DNA of 64,000 bases from Scilla litardierei (Eukaryota > Streptophyta > Magnoliopsida > Asparagales > Asparagaceae): assembly GCA_030789695.1 (NCBI GenBank), contig CM061142.1, forward strand, positions 280,543,043 through 280,607,042. The letters are read 5' to 3'. The notes beneath the pieces were generated by a model. The model saw only the letters and a program-made list of their open reading frames with translations, did not search any database and was not told the DNA's origin. This document shows positions 20,401 through 30,231 of this stretch, in pieces; the stretch's first letter is position 1, and every line of letters begins with the position of its first letter. Made by a program: the position numbers and the translations under genes.

Positions 20401-23154
20401 ATGAACACGAGATCAACGGCGGACCCTGAAGCTATATTATTTGATCCCGAGATTGAGCGTACTACGCGGAGAATCAGAGCGGAGAGAAGACAAGATCCGG
20501 AAGGGAGGTTTATGACCAACCTGGAAACTGCGGAACAATTAGCGGCAAGAATGGCGAGGGTCATTTCTATTCGAGATAGGCTTCGGCCTAAGACCTCTTC
20601 TACGACCTCATCCATTGCCATGCCGGAGTTGGCTGCTGACAAGAACTTTGAGCTGAAGACTGGACTAGTTGTTCTGATGCAGCAGGATCCATTTCATGGG
20701 AATGCCCATGAAAATCCCCACTACCACATCCAGCTATTCTTGTCGAAGTGCGCCACATTTCAGATGACGGGGGTCTCCATCGATGCCATCAGACTGCGTC
20801 TCTTCCCTTTCACATTGAAGGACAAGGCACTCTATTGGTTGAGGACGCAAGCTGAGGGAGTCTTTACCACTTGGGACGAGTTGGCGAGTGCATTCATTGA
20901 CAAGTTCTATCCGCCCTCCAAAACGGTAAAGATTCGGAGCGCTCTTATGTCCTTCAAGCAAGGACCCCAAGAGACGCTTTACGAGGCTTGGGAGCGTTTC
21001 AAAGATCTGCAGCATCAATGCTCGCACCATAGCATTGAAGATTGGGAGCTAGTTCATAGCTTCTACAATGGTCTCCAACCGGGGACCAAGCAAATTATTG
21101 ATTCCGCGGCAAATGGTGCTATCTTATCAAAGACTCCCGAAGAAGCTACGGCCCTAATTGAGGAGATGGCCTCAAACAATCAACAATGGGGCGACGAGCG
21201 AGGACACTCTACGTCCTCCTTGAAGCCAACTAGCATTTATGAGGCGAAGGCCGTAGCGGAGCTTACAAGCAAGTTTGATTCTCTCCACAAGGTGGTGGAG
21301 AGACTGGAGAAGTTTATCACGAAGCCCCAAGGAACCCCTTCCACCTCCGCACCAATGAACCAAATGTGTGATTGGCAAGACCAATCTCAAGCCATGTATT
21401 TGGGAGGAGAGCAAGGAGAAGGATCCTTGGAGCAAGTCCAATATGTCTCGGGGAACCAAGGGTATTGGGCCAATCCAGCCACAAGAAACCATCCCGGTTT
21501 CTCTTACGCCAACAATGAAGGAGCTTTGAACCTGCCACAACAACCACCTCAACAAGCTCGGCCACCACCGCCACCCCAACAACAACACTATCTGCCGAGG
21601 GGGCCTCCACAACAAAATTTCCAACCGAAGCAACAAGTTCCACCCTATAGGCCGCCCGGATACAATCAAGGGTGGAGAAATCAAAACCCTTCACAAGCTC
21701 AACAACGATCCGACTTCGAAGCTAGAGTGGAGCAAAAGAAGGTCATTGCTTCCTTGAAGGCGGGCCAAGACTCCCTTACAACCGTTGTGGCACAAATCTT
21801 GGAGCAATTGGCATTGCTCAATCGGAATACTCAACAATTTCCGGCTCAACCCGAGCAAAACCCACGGGGAGCCACCGGCCACATCAATGCAGTGGTTGCC
21901 GTTACTACTAGAGGCGGGAAGGATACCACCCCCGCCATGATTCCTACCGAGGAGCCCGTGGAGGAAAGTGTAGAGCCAATTGAGCCGGTAGTTAAAGTTG
22001 AGAGGGAGAAAGAGCCGCAAGAAAAGGAGAAATCTAGAGCGGAGCAATTGCTTGAAGAGATGCGCTTCATGCCACCGGTACCATTCCCTCAGAGGCTTGC
22101 TAGAGCGAAGATGGAGAAGCGACTAGCAAAGTTTCTTGAATATTTGAGAGGGGTAAGCCTCAATATTCCCTTCCTTGATGCTATTGTTGAGATCCCGACA
22201 TACGCAAAATTTTTAAAGGATTTGATTTCGGGGAGAAAGAGGAAGGAGAAAATTATGCTCGCCGAGGAGGGCTCTTGGTTCACCAAGAGAGAGAAGGAGC
22301 CGGCTAAATTCAAAGACCCGGGGAGTTTTCGGATTCCTTGCACCTTGGGCGGCGTCCCTCTTCAAAAGGCATTGGTGGACCTAGGGGCTAGTGTTAGCCT
22401 CATGCCTCTCTCTATGTTTCAAAGGCTAAACACCGGAACAAAATTGAAGCCTACCGACATGCGGATACAACTAGCCGATGGGCGAATCACAAGGCCGGTA
22501 GGGATTGCAGAGGATATCCCGCTACAAGTCCCGGGGGGCATTTGCTTGCCATGCGACTTCGTGATTATGGATGTTAAGGAGGAGGGAGACACGTCGTTGA
22601 TACTTGGACGCCCGTTCCTCGCCACCGCCGGTGTCATTGTCGACGTGCGAGAAGGTACCCTAACACTGAATGTCGGCAACATCGAGGTGGAGCTTCATAT
22701 TCCTAAGGCAATGAAACACATGCCTTACCACGAGGAGCTGGACTATATGGACCTCCTTGACGAGGTAATTGAGGAAGCGATCCCCCACTCAATCGGCGCT
22801 CTATTCAAAGAAGATTTCGAAGAAGGCCCGGATTTGGACCACGAAGGAAAGATGAACGAATCCCCCGACTTCTCCGCTGAAATTGACGAAGGCGATGCTG
22901 ATGTCGCAAGGATCCGAGAGCTCTGCAAGCTCTCAAAATTGAAGTCTCCAAAGAAAGCTCCGCCGGCACGGAGATCGGCGTCACCGGTGAAGCCGAGGAC
23001 CGGAGCAAACGCTAGCTTGGGGGAGCCTCCCCCCAACACTATTCGAGACGGGAGACCACCGAGGGAGAACACGCCGCCGCAACTTCCGAACCCAAGCGTT
23101 CTCCCCGGAAAGTTTGACGGGTGCATCCCATATGCACCAAACATCCCGCATTAA
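20401..23154 (+). CDS. Athila-like gag-protease polyprotein, intact
   Basis: This is a 917-aa ORF. The retrotransposon gag (capsid) domain spans about residues 95-260 (DKALYWLRTQAEGVFTTWDEL, FIDKFYPPSKT, ETLYEAWERFKDLQ, LVHSFYNGLQPGTKQ). A Gln/Pro-rich linker follows (about 375-450). The aspartic protease spans about 645-770 with ALVDLGASVSLMPLSMF; the DLGAS catalytic motif is normal for Athila. LILGRPFLATAGVIVDV and LTLNVGN follow. I see no CCHC knuckle. Reverse transcriptase should follow the protease; instead there is a Lys/Pro-rich tail of about 150 residues and a stop. The start is the first ATG after the primer site and leader. It would form and process particles in the cytoplasm, with replication enzymes supplied by another element. 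Confidence 0.92.
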   Translation: MNTRSTADPEAILFDPEIERTTRRIRAERRQDPEGRFMTNLETAEQLAARMARVISIRDRLRPKTSSTTSSIAMPELAADKNFELKTGLVVLMQQDPFHGNAHENPHYHIQLFLSKCATFQMTGVSIDAIRLRLFPFTLKDKALYWLRTQAEGVFTTWDELASAFIDKFYPPSKTVKIRSALMSFKQGPQETLYEAWERFKDLQHQCSHHSIEDWELVHSFYNGLQPGTKQIIDSAANGAILSKTPEEATALIEEMASNNQQWGDERGHSTSSLKPTSIYEAKAVAELTSKFDSLHKVVERLEKFITKPQGTPSTSAPMNQMCDWQDQSQAMYLGGEQGEGSLEQVQYVSGNQGYWANPATRNHPGFSYANNEGALNLPQQPPQQARPPPPPQQQHYLPRGPPQQNFQPKQQVPPYRPPGYNQGWRNQNPSQAQQRSDFEARVEQKKVIASLKAGQDSLTTVVAQILEQLALLNRNTQQFPAQPEQNPRGATGHINAVVAVTTRGGKDTTPAMIPTEEPVEESVEPIEPVVKVEREKEPQEKEKSRAEQLLEEMRFMPPVPFPQRLARAKMEKRLAKFLEYLRGVSLNIPFLDAIVEIPTYAKFLKDLISGRKRKEKIMLAEEGSWFTKREKEPAKFKDPGSFRIPCTLGGVPLQKALVDLGASVSLMPLSMFQRLNTGTKLKPTDMRIQLADGRITRPVGIAEDIPLQVPGGICLPCDFVIMDVKEEGDTSLILGRPFLATAGVIVDVREGTLTLNVGNIEVELHIPKAMKHMPYHEELDYMDLLDEVIEEAIPHSIGALFKEDFEEGPDLDHEGKMNESPDFSAEIDEGDADVARIRELCKLSKLKSPKKAPPARRSASPVKPRTGANASLGEPPPNTIRDGRPPRENTPPQLPNPSVLPGKFDGCIPYAPNIPH

Positions 23155-23484
23155 TTGAAAATCATAGGGGGTCGAGCTCACGACCTTAAACGAGCGCTTG
23201 TCGGGAGGCAACCCGACGGTTATTGCTTTATTTTCACTTTTCTTTTATTTTTGTTTTAGAAATTTTTAGTGTTTTGAGTCGTTCGCCCAAAAATCTTGTG
23301 ATAACGGTTCCTATTTTTCCTGACAGGAGAGGAGAACGAGGTACCCATCATTAGGAGGATGCACAAGGCAACGAGGAGCGCCCCAGGAAGGCACTCGATG
23401 CTTAGGAGGAAGATGAAATCGACTGGAGGAAGAAAAACAGAGTTTAAAGCCCAAACGAAGACAAACAGCAGAAAACAAGGCTCA
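23155..23484 (+). other. Post-protease spacer with pol-junction box
   Basis: It contains GCGCTTGTCGGGAGGCAACC near 23194-23213, a box I associate with the position just after pol in Athila/Calypso-type elements. Here it also forms a small hairpin (GTCGGG with CCCGAC). The 1.2 kb between the protease ORF and the second ORF leaves no room for pol. Confidence 0.6.
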
Positions 23485-23808
23485 CTCGGCCGAGCATACT
23501 AGTCACTCGGCCGAGCACACAAGTTCGTCCGGCCGAGCCGCTCACGAACGAGGGAAGTCTGCTGTACCCAACTCTCTGTTTCTTTTCCTGATTTCAGTAT
23601 AACTGCTACTCGGCCGAATATATATATTCACTCGGCCGAGTAAAACTGATATGCTCCTAGGGCGAGTCTTGCCGAGTAGCTTGAGCCACTCGGCCGAATG
23701 GACTTACTCCACTCGGCCGAGGGTGGCAACGCCACTCGACCGAAGCGTAGCGGGGAGGAATTTTTCTTAAAAGTTCACTCGGCCGAGCGACCCAGTCACT
23801 CGGCCGAG
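23485..23808 (+). promoter_or_regulatory. Internal CTCGGCCGAG palindrome cluster
   Basis: Exact copies start at 23485, 23506, 23631, 23712, 23778 and 23799; near copies are at about 23529, 23609, 23689 and 23734. Spacings within groups are again 21-23 bp (23485/23506/23529, 23609/23631, 23689/23712/23734, 23778/23799). This is the LTR motif and spacing repeated inside the element, and the last copy ends 13 bp before a TATA box. Confidence 0.75.
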
Positions 23809-23821
23809 TCGTAACTTTTGC

Positions 23822-23829
23822 TATAAATA
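23822..23829 (+). promoter_or_regulatory. Internal TATA box
   Basis: TTGCTATAAATAGGGACG contains a perfect TATAAATA. It lies right after the internal motif cluster and 0.5 kb before the second ORF. Transcription would start near 23855. Confidence 0.65.
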
Positions 23830-24345
23830 GGGACGAGGGTCGGGCTCATTTTTTGAAACGAAACAAATCACAGCCCCCGACCCTTCGCATTCCCTCGCCC
23901 GCTGCCCTCGCCCACTCGCCCGACCGTCGGCCCCGCGCCGCCGCTCGGCCACCCACCGCCGGCCGAGCCGCCGCCGCTCCTCGCCCGAGTCGCCGCCGGC
24001 GGCCACTGCTCCGGCCGACTCCGGTAACCCCATTTTGAGCCTGTCTTCTCCTTTTTTGTGTATTTTTCAAGGATCCATGTGCTTAACGAACCCCAAACCC
24101 GAATTAATTTCAATTTCTATCTATTATACCCCTAATGCCACATACGTATTGAATATTACTCGCTGATATCTCCATTTCATGCGCAGTTTATTTTTGGGAG
24201 CTTCCAGGGACTGATTTGGGCTACGTGGAGGCATCGTCTTCGCAAGCTTCCATAGCTTTGCACTCGCGGCATGTCGTGGTATATTCTTTCCTTTATTTTA
24301 CGCACACCGCACTTTTCACGCTTTTGGTGAGCGCTCGGGGACCAT
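23830..24345 (+). other. Leader of the second Athila-like ORF
   Basis: A C-rich exon-like stretch (23870-24025), then a possible donor CCGGTAACCC near 24023, AT-rich sequence, and a possible acceptor GCGCAG near 24186. Open frames on both strands in the GC-rich part are artefacts. Confidence 0.4.
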
Positions 24346-26445
24346 ATGCCGCCCCGGACACGGCCGAGGTCGAGGAGAGCTTCCGCTAAGCGGAAGCGGT
24401 CGGATGATGCCGGCCCCTCCCACGAGGTGGAGGACTCTCCTCCGCCTTCTCCCACACACCCCGTCCACCCAGCACAGCCTGCAGGCCCCACACACCCCGC
24501 ACAGCCTGCAGAGCCCGCACAGCCACTCCCTGCCGCCCCACAGCCACCACCACCGGCTCCACTTATCGGGCCACTGGGGATCACGTTCCGGAACGACGCA
24601 CACCGCGTCGCTTTCAAGCGTATCTCACAGCGCTCGATCGTACCCTCCAGGTTCGCACACCTTGCCGACCTAGCACGCCTGGGGGTACTAGAGGGGATGC
24701 TCACGTTGTACGACAACGTGGGCTGGCGAGATTTCTTTCAGGTGTCGGCGGACACGTTTATCCGTCCGACACTTGAGGTTCTTAGTTCGATCGCCCGGAC
24801 CGACGAGGGATGCTCATTTCGGTTCATGGACCGAGAGTGCCAGGTCACTCTCGGTATGATGAGAGCTTTCTTCTCGTGGCCTGATGTCCCCGGGGCCGAC
24901 CGAGGTTACGCCCCCACCCATATCCCCCCACCTTCCTTCGATGCCGGCGCCTTCTGGGCCCGGATTACGGGTCTCCACGCTGCCTTTGACCCTAGTAGGG
25001 CCAAGGCCTCGGCCATTGTCCATCCCTGCATCCGTATAGCTCAGCGCCTTATGTCGACGACCTTTTTGGCGAGATATGAGCCGGGTACGATGTCCACGCC
25101 AGAGCTCTATATGCTCTACGCGATGACACGGCCCAGAGCTCTATCTAGGGAGGGCGATGAGTTGGTCCCCACCGTCGTGATTGATGTCGCGGCTTGGTTT
25201 TTGGACCGCATCATCTTATCGGTGGGCGCTCGCTCACCGATATGCTGCGGCGGCCTGATCACCTTGCTCGCCCTTATGACCGGCGAGGACTTCCCTGACG
25301 ACCTGCGACGAGCACCGGGCCCCACTTCTCTGTCGATTGATGTTATGGCCCGGATGAAGATGTTGCGTCCGCACGGTGAGCGACACTGGGTCTGGCTGCA
25401 CGGCCCTTACGGTGCCGATTACATGATTCTTCCGAGCCCAGCTCGGACTCAGATTGCATCGGCCCAGGTGGACTGGCTCCCTGCGATGGATGTTCTGATC
25501 CCAGCCGCTTACGTGCTCGAGGTCGAGGAGGCCGAGCAGGCTCACGCTGCCCACACTACCCCCGCAGACCCTGCTGCACCTGCCGAGCCTGCTGCCCCTG
25601 TTGACCCCGTGGCCCCTCAGCCTATCCCTGATATTTCCGCTGCTCCCGACACCTCTGTCCACACTGCTGTCAGTGTCGGGAGTACCTTAGCTGAGCCCAC
25701 TTCCACTGCTTCCACGCCTGTCACCACCACCACTGGCCCTCTGTCTGCCGAGCCCGTTTCCTCTGCCCCACCCGAGCGCCCGCCGACCATAGTTGAGTGC
25801 GGTGAGCCCTCTTTTGCCACTGCTGTAGAGACTGCGGTCTCCGCCTCTGTCTCCACCGCTGCTGTATTTTCCGAGAGTGTCGTGGCGTCTGTCCACACTT
25901 CTGGGTCACCGACCTCTCTGGCCGCCTCGTTGCCACTTTTGCACTCCTCTTTCGTTGCTGCTGCCTCCACTTCTCACCGTCCTGCCCGGCCTCGCATTGA
26001 GGCCAGGCCCACACTTGCGAGCGCAGCACCTTTCGTTCCCTTCCCTGCTGAGCCCATCACCTACGCCACCAGAGTACGCCAGCCCCGACCTGCACAACAC
26101 AGACCGGTGCGTCCCTCTGCACCACCTCCCCCCGACACTGTACTTCAGAGCATTCGTGCTCTCGAGGGGGCGGTGAGTGGCCTCAGAGGTGACCTTAGGA
26201 CCCGGTCCTCCACCGTCTCCGCGATGGCTGGCCGCTTCGACCTGCTCCCACAGATTCACTACTGCCTTACCCAGGTCCTGGAGCGACTCCCCCGCGTTCC
26301 CCCACCCACCCAGCAGGTCACCACCCCCACTCCTACCCATACCCATCCTGCTGCCACTCCCACACCCATACCCTCTCAGCAGTCTGTTCCACCACCTCCT
26401 CCTCCTCCGCCTCAGGATGGAGACGGCGCAGCCCCACCTTCTTAG
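24346..26445 (+). CDS. Putative plant transposon/envelope-like protein, intact
   Basis: This is a 699-aa ORF. It has a basic N-terminus (PRTRPRSRRASAKRKR, a possible nuclear signal), then a Pro/His-rich stretch to about residue 80. The conserved domain runs from about 80 to 330: VAFKRISQRSIVPSRF, YDNVGWRDFFQVSADTFIRPTLEVLSSI, then MMRAFFSWPDVPG and YMLYAMTRP. This is the family called 'putative plant transposon protein' (PF20167 as I recall it), found as the third ORF of Athila/Calypso elements and described there as envelope-like. A long Pro/Ala/Ser/Thr-rich tail (about 385-580) and a Pro-rich end follow. I see no clear signal peptide or transmembrane segment, so an envelope role is not supported here. 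The function is unknown. The same domain occurs in the decayed ORF at 12487-13659. Confidence 0.8.
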   Translation: MPPRTRPRSRRASAKRKRSDDAGPSHEVEDSPPPSPTHPVHPAQPAGPTHPAQPAEPAQPLPAAPQPPPPAPLIGPLGITFRNDAHRVAFKRISQRSIVPSRFAHLADLARLGVLEGMLTLYDNVGWRDFFQVSADTFIRPTLEVLSSIARTDEGCSFRFMDRECQVTLGMMRAFFSWPDVPGADRGYAPTHIPPPSFDAGAFWARITGLHAAFDPSRAKASAIVHPCIRIAQRLMSTTFLARYEPGTMSTPELYMLYAMTRPRALSREGDELVPTVVIDVAAWFLDRIILSVGARSPICCGGLITLLALMTGEDFPDDLRRAPGPTSLSIDVMARMKMLRPHGERHWVWLHGPYGADYMILPSPARTQIASAQVDWLPAMDVLIPAAYVLEVEEAEQAHAAHTTPADPAAPAEPAAPVDPVAPQPIPDISAAPDTSVHTAVSVGSTLAEPTSTASTPVTTTTGPLSAEPVSSAPPERPPTIVECGEPSFATAVETAVSASVSTAAVFSESVVASVHTSGSPTSLAASLPLLHSSFVAAASTSHRPARPRIEARPTLASAAPFVPFPAEPITYATRVRQPRPAQHRPVRPSAPPPPDTVLQSIRALEGAVSGLRGDLRTRSSTVSAMAGRFDLLPQIHYCLTQVLERLPRVPPPTQQVTTPTPTHTHPAATPTPIPSQQSVPPPPPPPPQDGDGAAPPS

Positions 26446-28386
26446 GCACTCTTGATGCCATCGATTCCTTTTGCCGTTGTGCTGCCCGTCTCTGCTGGGT
26501 CCTGTTGATTTTTGCCCACCCCACCCTCTCCTCACTGTTTTTGGATGCACATTTTGATCATATATTTATATATCATTTTTGGGAGAGCGGGAGAGTTTTT
26601 GGTGTCACACCTATATATCTGTATCACTCCTATATCTGCATGCATCATGTCCGCATCATATTTTTATTTCTTATTTTTCTTTTGTTATTTTATTTTCTTT
26701 TTCCCCATGCATGCATCCTCACTTACCCCTCACATTACTTGTCTCTCGGTGTGCCACACTTCGCACATTGAGGACACTGTGCCATTTAGCTTGGGGGAGT
26801 GAGTTCTCACGTTCTTTTTCGATTTACCACCTTTTTTTAGTTTTTTTCACGCCATTTTCCGCTTTTACACTTATTTTCATCATTTTTCTTTTATTTTACC
26901 ATGCATCACGTTTTTCTTATTTTTTTGTGTGCCGCATTGTAAATAGCTTTATTTTCCCCTTTATCTTTATTTCCTTTTCATCTCATGCTAGAGATGACTT
27001 TTCTGTGATGATGATGACGTGGAGTTAGCTTACTCTATATGCATGCTATATTTGTCATGTCTTAGACTTTATTTCTGATATCATATGCTGTGATTTGCCT
27101 TGCATTTAGAGATAGTGACCCACACCTTTTTCCACATGAAAATGGATGAAATTTTATTATTAGCTGAGTCTGAATATTCATATATATGCTATCGCAGAAA
27201 ACACACCAAGATTCACGCATTGAATGCTTATATCTGGAGTACCGATTTCTTTTCCTATATCACTTCTATATGCATGATTTGTACATTTCACCTTAGGATG
27301 ATTGAATGATGTTAGCTATGATAAATCTGGATTAGCTTAGCTTTTTTGTGATCAAAACTGAGTAGATTAGATTACCCTGCTGAAGTTGTCGTGCACGTCT
27401 TATAGAGTGAACCGAGAGATATATTTATTTCTTTCTCCACAAATCTTGATCATCATTTCTCTATTTTAAAATCATTGGTGAATCTCCCTTTAGCGATTCT
27501 ATTATATGGCATTTCCCCCGCTATTAATTCCTAGCTCCAAATTTCCCATAACCAAAGAAAGAAAAAGTAAAAATTCTTGTATGCTCTTACTTCTCTTTGA
27601 GTTGGGATCATTGTGTATATATGCTATTTGAAAAAAAAAGAAAAAGAAAAGGAAAAGAAAAGAGGAAAGAACCTCAATGAAAGATCCCATCTCATGTTCT
27701 CTCTTTCTTGTCTCTTTTTGTATTTATTTTCATTGCTTTTGGAGCTTTATAAAAATGGGGATGTAAATATTTTTTTATGCCACCACGCTTATAGATAAGC
27801 TTGGGGGAGGGAATCCAATGATGTGTGAGAGAGTGACTACTTGACGTTGCACGACAACCTAGGCTAAGTAATATTCTATACTCGGTAAGATTATTTTTAG
27901 CTTTACGAAGTCCATAAATCTATGCCTAGCACTCATTTCATGAAATCCATGCTTATCTATTCTTTCTATTCTATTGCGTGATACTCTTATACTCCTCATA
28001 GAAAGCATTCAATTGAAAAGTGTGTGATCTGCGATTTGTATACCGCTTTAAATGATTCAGACGATGTTAATTCCAAAATTATTCTGTTTTTCATGATTAT
28101 ATCGTTGTTCGTGGGTTTTCTATTTCTATTTGCACTTTATACTATGATATCGAAATAAAATTCTTTGACATATGTTCTTCATTCAATGCATGCTATATGA
28201 GTAAGCGAAACCCACGTCCTGAGAAAATGATCTAGCAGCTTCCCTCTTAGCTTCTTTCTTTCTTCTTTGTTTTTATTTCGTTTCTCGTTTTTCTTCGTTT
28301 TTCATTTTTCGTTTTTCGCCGTTTTCGTTTTCCGAATCCACCGGGTTCGCCTCTTACTTATCTTCCTCGAGGACGAGTAAGAGGTA
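26446..28386 (+). other. Non-coding 3' region of Athila-like element
   Basis: T-rich and AT-rich, with no supportable gene. AGCTTGGGGGAG occurs at 26788-26799, after the ATTGAGGACACTGTG box often seen in this group, and at 27798-27809; both resemble the terminal purine tract. A short (GAAAA)-type run is near 27630-27665 and a T/C-rich run near 28255-28330. Confidence 0.7.
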
Positions 28387-28400
28387 AGCTTGGGGGATTT
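28387..28400 (+). promoter_or_regulatory. Polypurine tract of Athila-like element
   Basis: AGCTTGGGGGATTT directly abuts the 3' LTR, preceded by CGAGGACGAG, the standard order in Athila-group elements. Confidence 0.8.
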
Positions 28401-30226
28401 TGATCACTCCTTATTTTACACTTTTTTCACGCATGTTTGCATGCCATTTAGATCGCCCAAATCATGTTTTTCACGATATATCGACAATATTGCGATGCTT
28501 TTCACGATTTGTTGTTTCTGTCGCATTTCAGGTGATTTGGAGCGATTTGGAGTGATCTCGAGATACGCCTACTCCAGAGTGTCACCGATGACCTCCCCGA
28601 GGGATATTTTGCTATTGGAGAGGAGCGGAAGAAGAAAGAACGTCGCAGGAGCGACGAGGAGGCCAAAACAAGCTGTTTGGGAATTTTTGGTGTCCCACTC
28701 GGCCGAGTGAAGGAGCCACTCGGCCGACCAGCGAGACACCGCTCGGCCGACCAGATCGGACACACTTCATTTGTGCACTCGGCCGAGCGACGGAAGCCAC
28801 ATCGGCCGAGTGACGAGATCCCGTCCGCCCGAGTGGCACTCATACGAAGCCCATCAAAAATCGCCAACTTACGGTTTTTTTGTCTGCCTGAGCTTCAGAA
28901 GACCCACTCGGCCGAGTGGCAAATGCCGACCGCCCGAGTACTAAGAAGCCATCGGCCGAGTGACGACAACTCACTCGGCCGAGCGACTCCCGAAGTGAAG
29001 ACCCCCGAAGACCCAGACTTACTGGAAATTTACAGGGTTTCTCACTCGGCCGAGCGACTTTTGTCACTCGGCCGAGTGCGACGCGCTGCCTGTAGCGAAA
29101 ATTTCGGATTTCAGGCTGCGCAGGGGCATTTTGGTCACAGTTTTTTGGACGATTTTGGGGGGTATTTAACCCCTGTTTTTACCCTAGGTTAGAGAGCTTT
29201 TCTCTTAGATTTTTGCAGCTTTTTAGACTAACTTTTTAGCTTTATTCTTGTGATTGGAGCGGAGACAAAAGTTGATTTTTGTTGGATTATTTGAAGAACT
29301 CCATTGGTTTGTGTCTCTCTCCTCTAAAAATACTATTTTTATTACTTATCTCAATATTGTGATGAATTCTCTTGTTAATTTCATTGATTATTTTTGTGTG
29401 TGTGCTATGAATTGTGAGTAGTCTTCACGTCTTGGGGCGTGGGGATGAACCCTACGAGCCCAATTTCAGATTTATGATGAATTAGTAGAAATTTTGCTAG
29501 AATTGCTATTAGGGTTAGATTGGGATCGATTTACTACGGATGGCTAGGTATTCATATCGATTGGGATTTGCAAGAGATTGGATCCCAATTCGATAGGAAA
29601 CCCTAGAAATCCGAATTGGGTTGGAATCGAATTTCCGTAGTATCGGTTTGCAAGAGATTGGGCCGATACTAGGGTTTCCAGTTGCAATTCCGTGCCGATA
29701 CCCGTTTGCAAGAGATTGGACGGGTAGGAACTATCCCAACCTAGGTCGTGGCCCGAGTTTGCACGAGAGTGGGCTCGGGGCGCGATTGAACGATGATGTT
29801 GATCCTAATGCTAGCTTGCCTAGGGTAGGGTTTGCAAGAGATTGGACCCGAACCTAGGATAGTTATAGACCGGCAACAGTGCGAGAGCGTGAGCTAGGTA
29901 TTACATTCAGTTACAACTAGTTCATCCGAAATTTTATTCTAGCAATTTTGATACCAATGAACCACATTGACGAAATACGGTGAGTAGCGGGGATTCCCCA
30001 TTCCCTAGACGTCCTTTATTTGATTTGATATCTTCGTACTTTGTCTGACGATTGTGACAGGATCGCCAAAGGAAAATTCTCTCTTTTCTGCTCTTAAATA
30101 GCCTGGTTGATTGGAGCGAGCACTTTCATTCGTCCTCCCTGTGTTCGATAACCCGCTCGCCGCTACACCGTGCGCTTGCGGTAAAACTACACGGTCGCAC
30201 TTTTGGGTTACATTCCGGAGCGATCA
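28401..30226 (+). repeat. 3' LTR of Athila-like element
   Basis: 1826 bp, the same length as the 5' LTR. The motif cluster (28698-29076) and TATA-like site recur at the same offsets. Confidence 0.95.
29555..29865 (+). other. Four tandem fixed-loop hairpins (3' LTR copy)
   Basis: Same four hairpins as at 19585-19895. The visible change in a stem is AGCTA to AGTTA in the outer arm of H4, which converts one pair to a G-U type pair and keeps the stem. All four loops are unchanged. Confidence 0.85.
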
Positions 30227-30231
30227 TGTGT

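Larger units (their letters stand above)
18431..30226 (+). mobile_element. Athila-like Ty3/gypsy element without pol
   Basis: LTRs of exactly 1826 bp each (18431-20256 and 28401-30226) differ at about 30 positions by eye with no indels. The primer site matches tRNA-Asp, as in Athila. ORFs are gag-protease and a transposon/envelope-like protein, both intact. Reverse transcriptase, RNase H and integrase are missing between them. The GCTTGTCGGGAGGCAACCCG box that normally follows pol in this group lies just after the protease ORF, so pol was removed cleanly. Complete LTRs, a perfect duplication and open frames indicate a recent insertion, mobilised in trans. Confidence 0.92.

Noticed and set aside
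24346..26445. An envelope protein that would make the Athila-like element a retrovirus
   Set aside because: I see no signal peptide, clear transmembrane segment or cleavage site; the domain matches the broader plant transposon-protein family.
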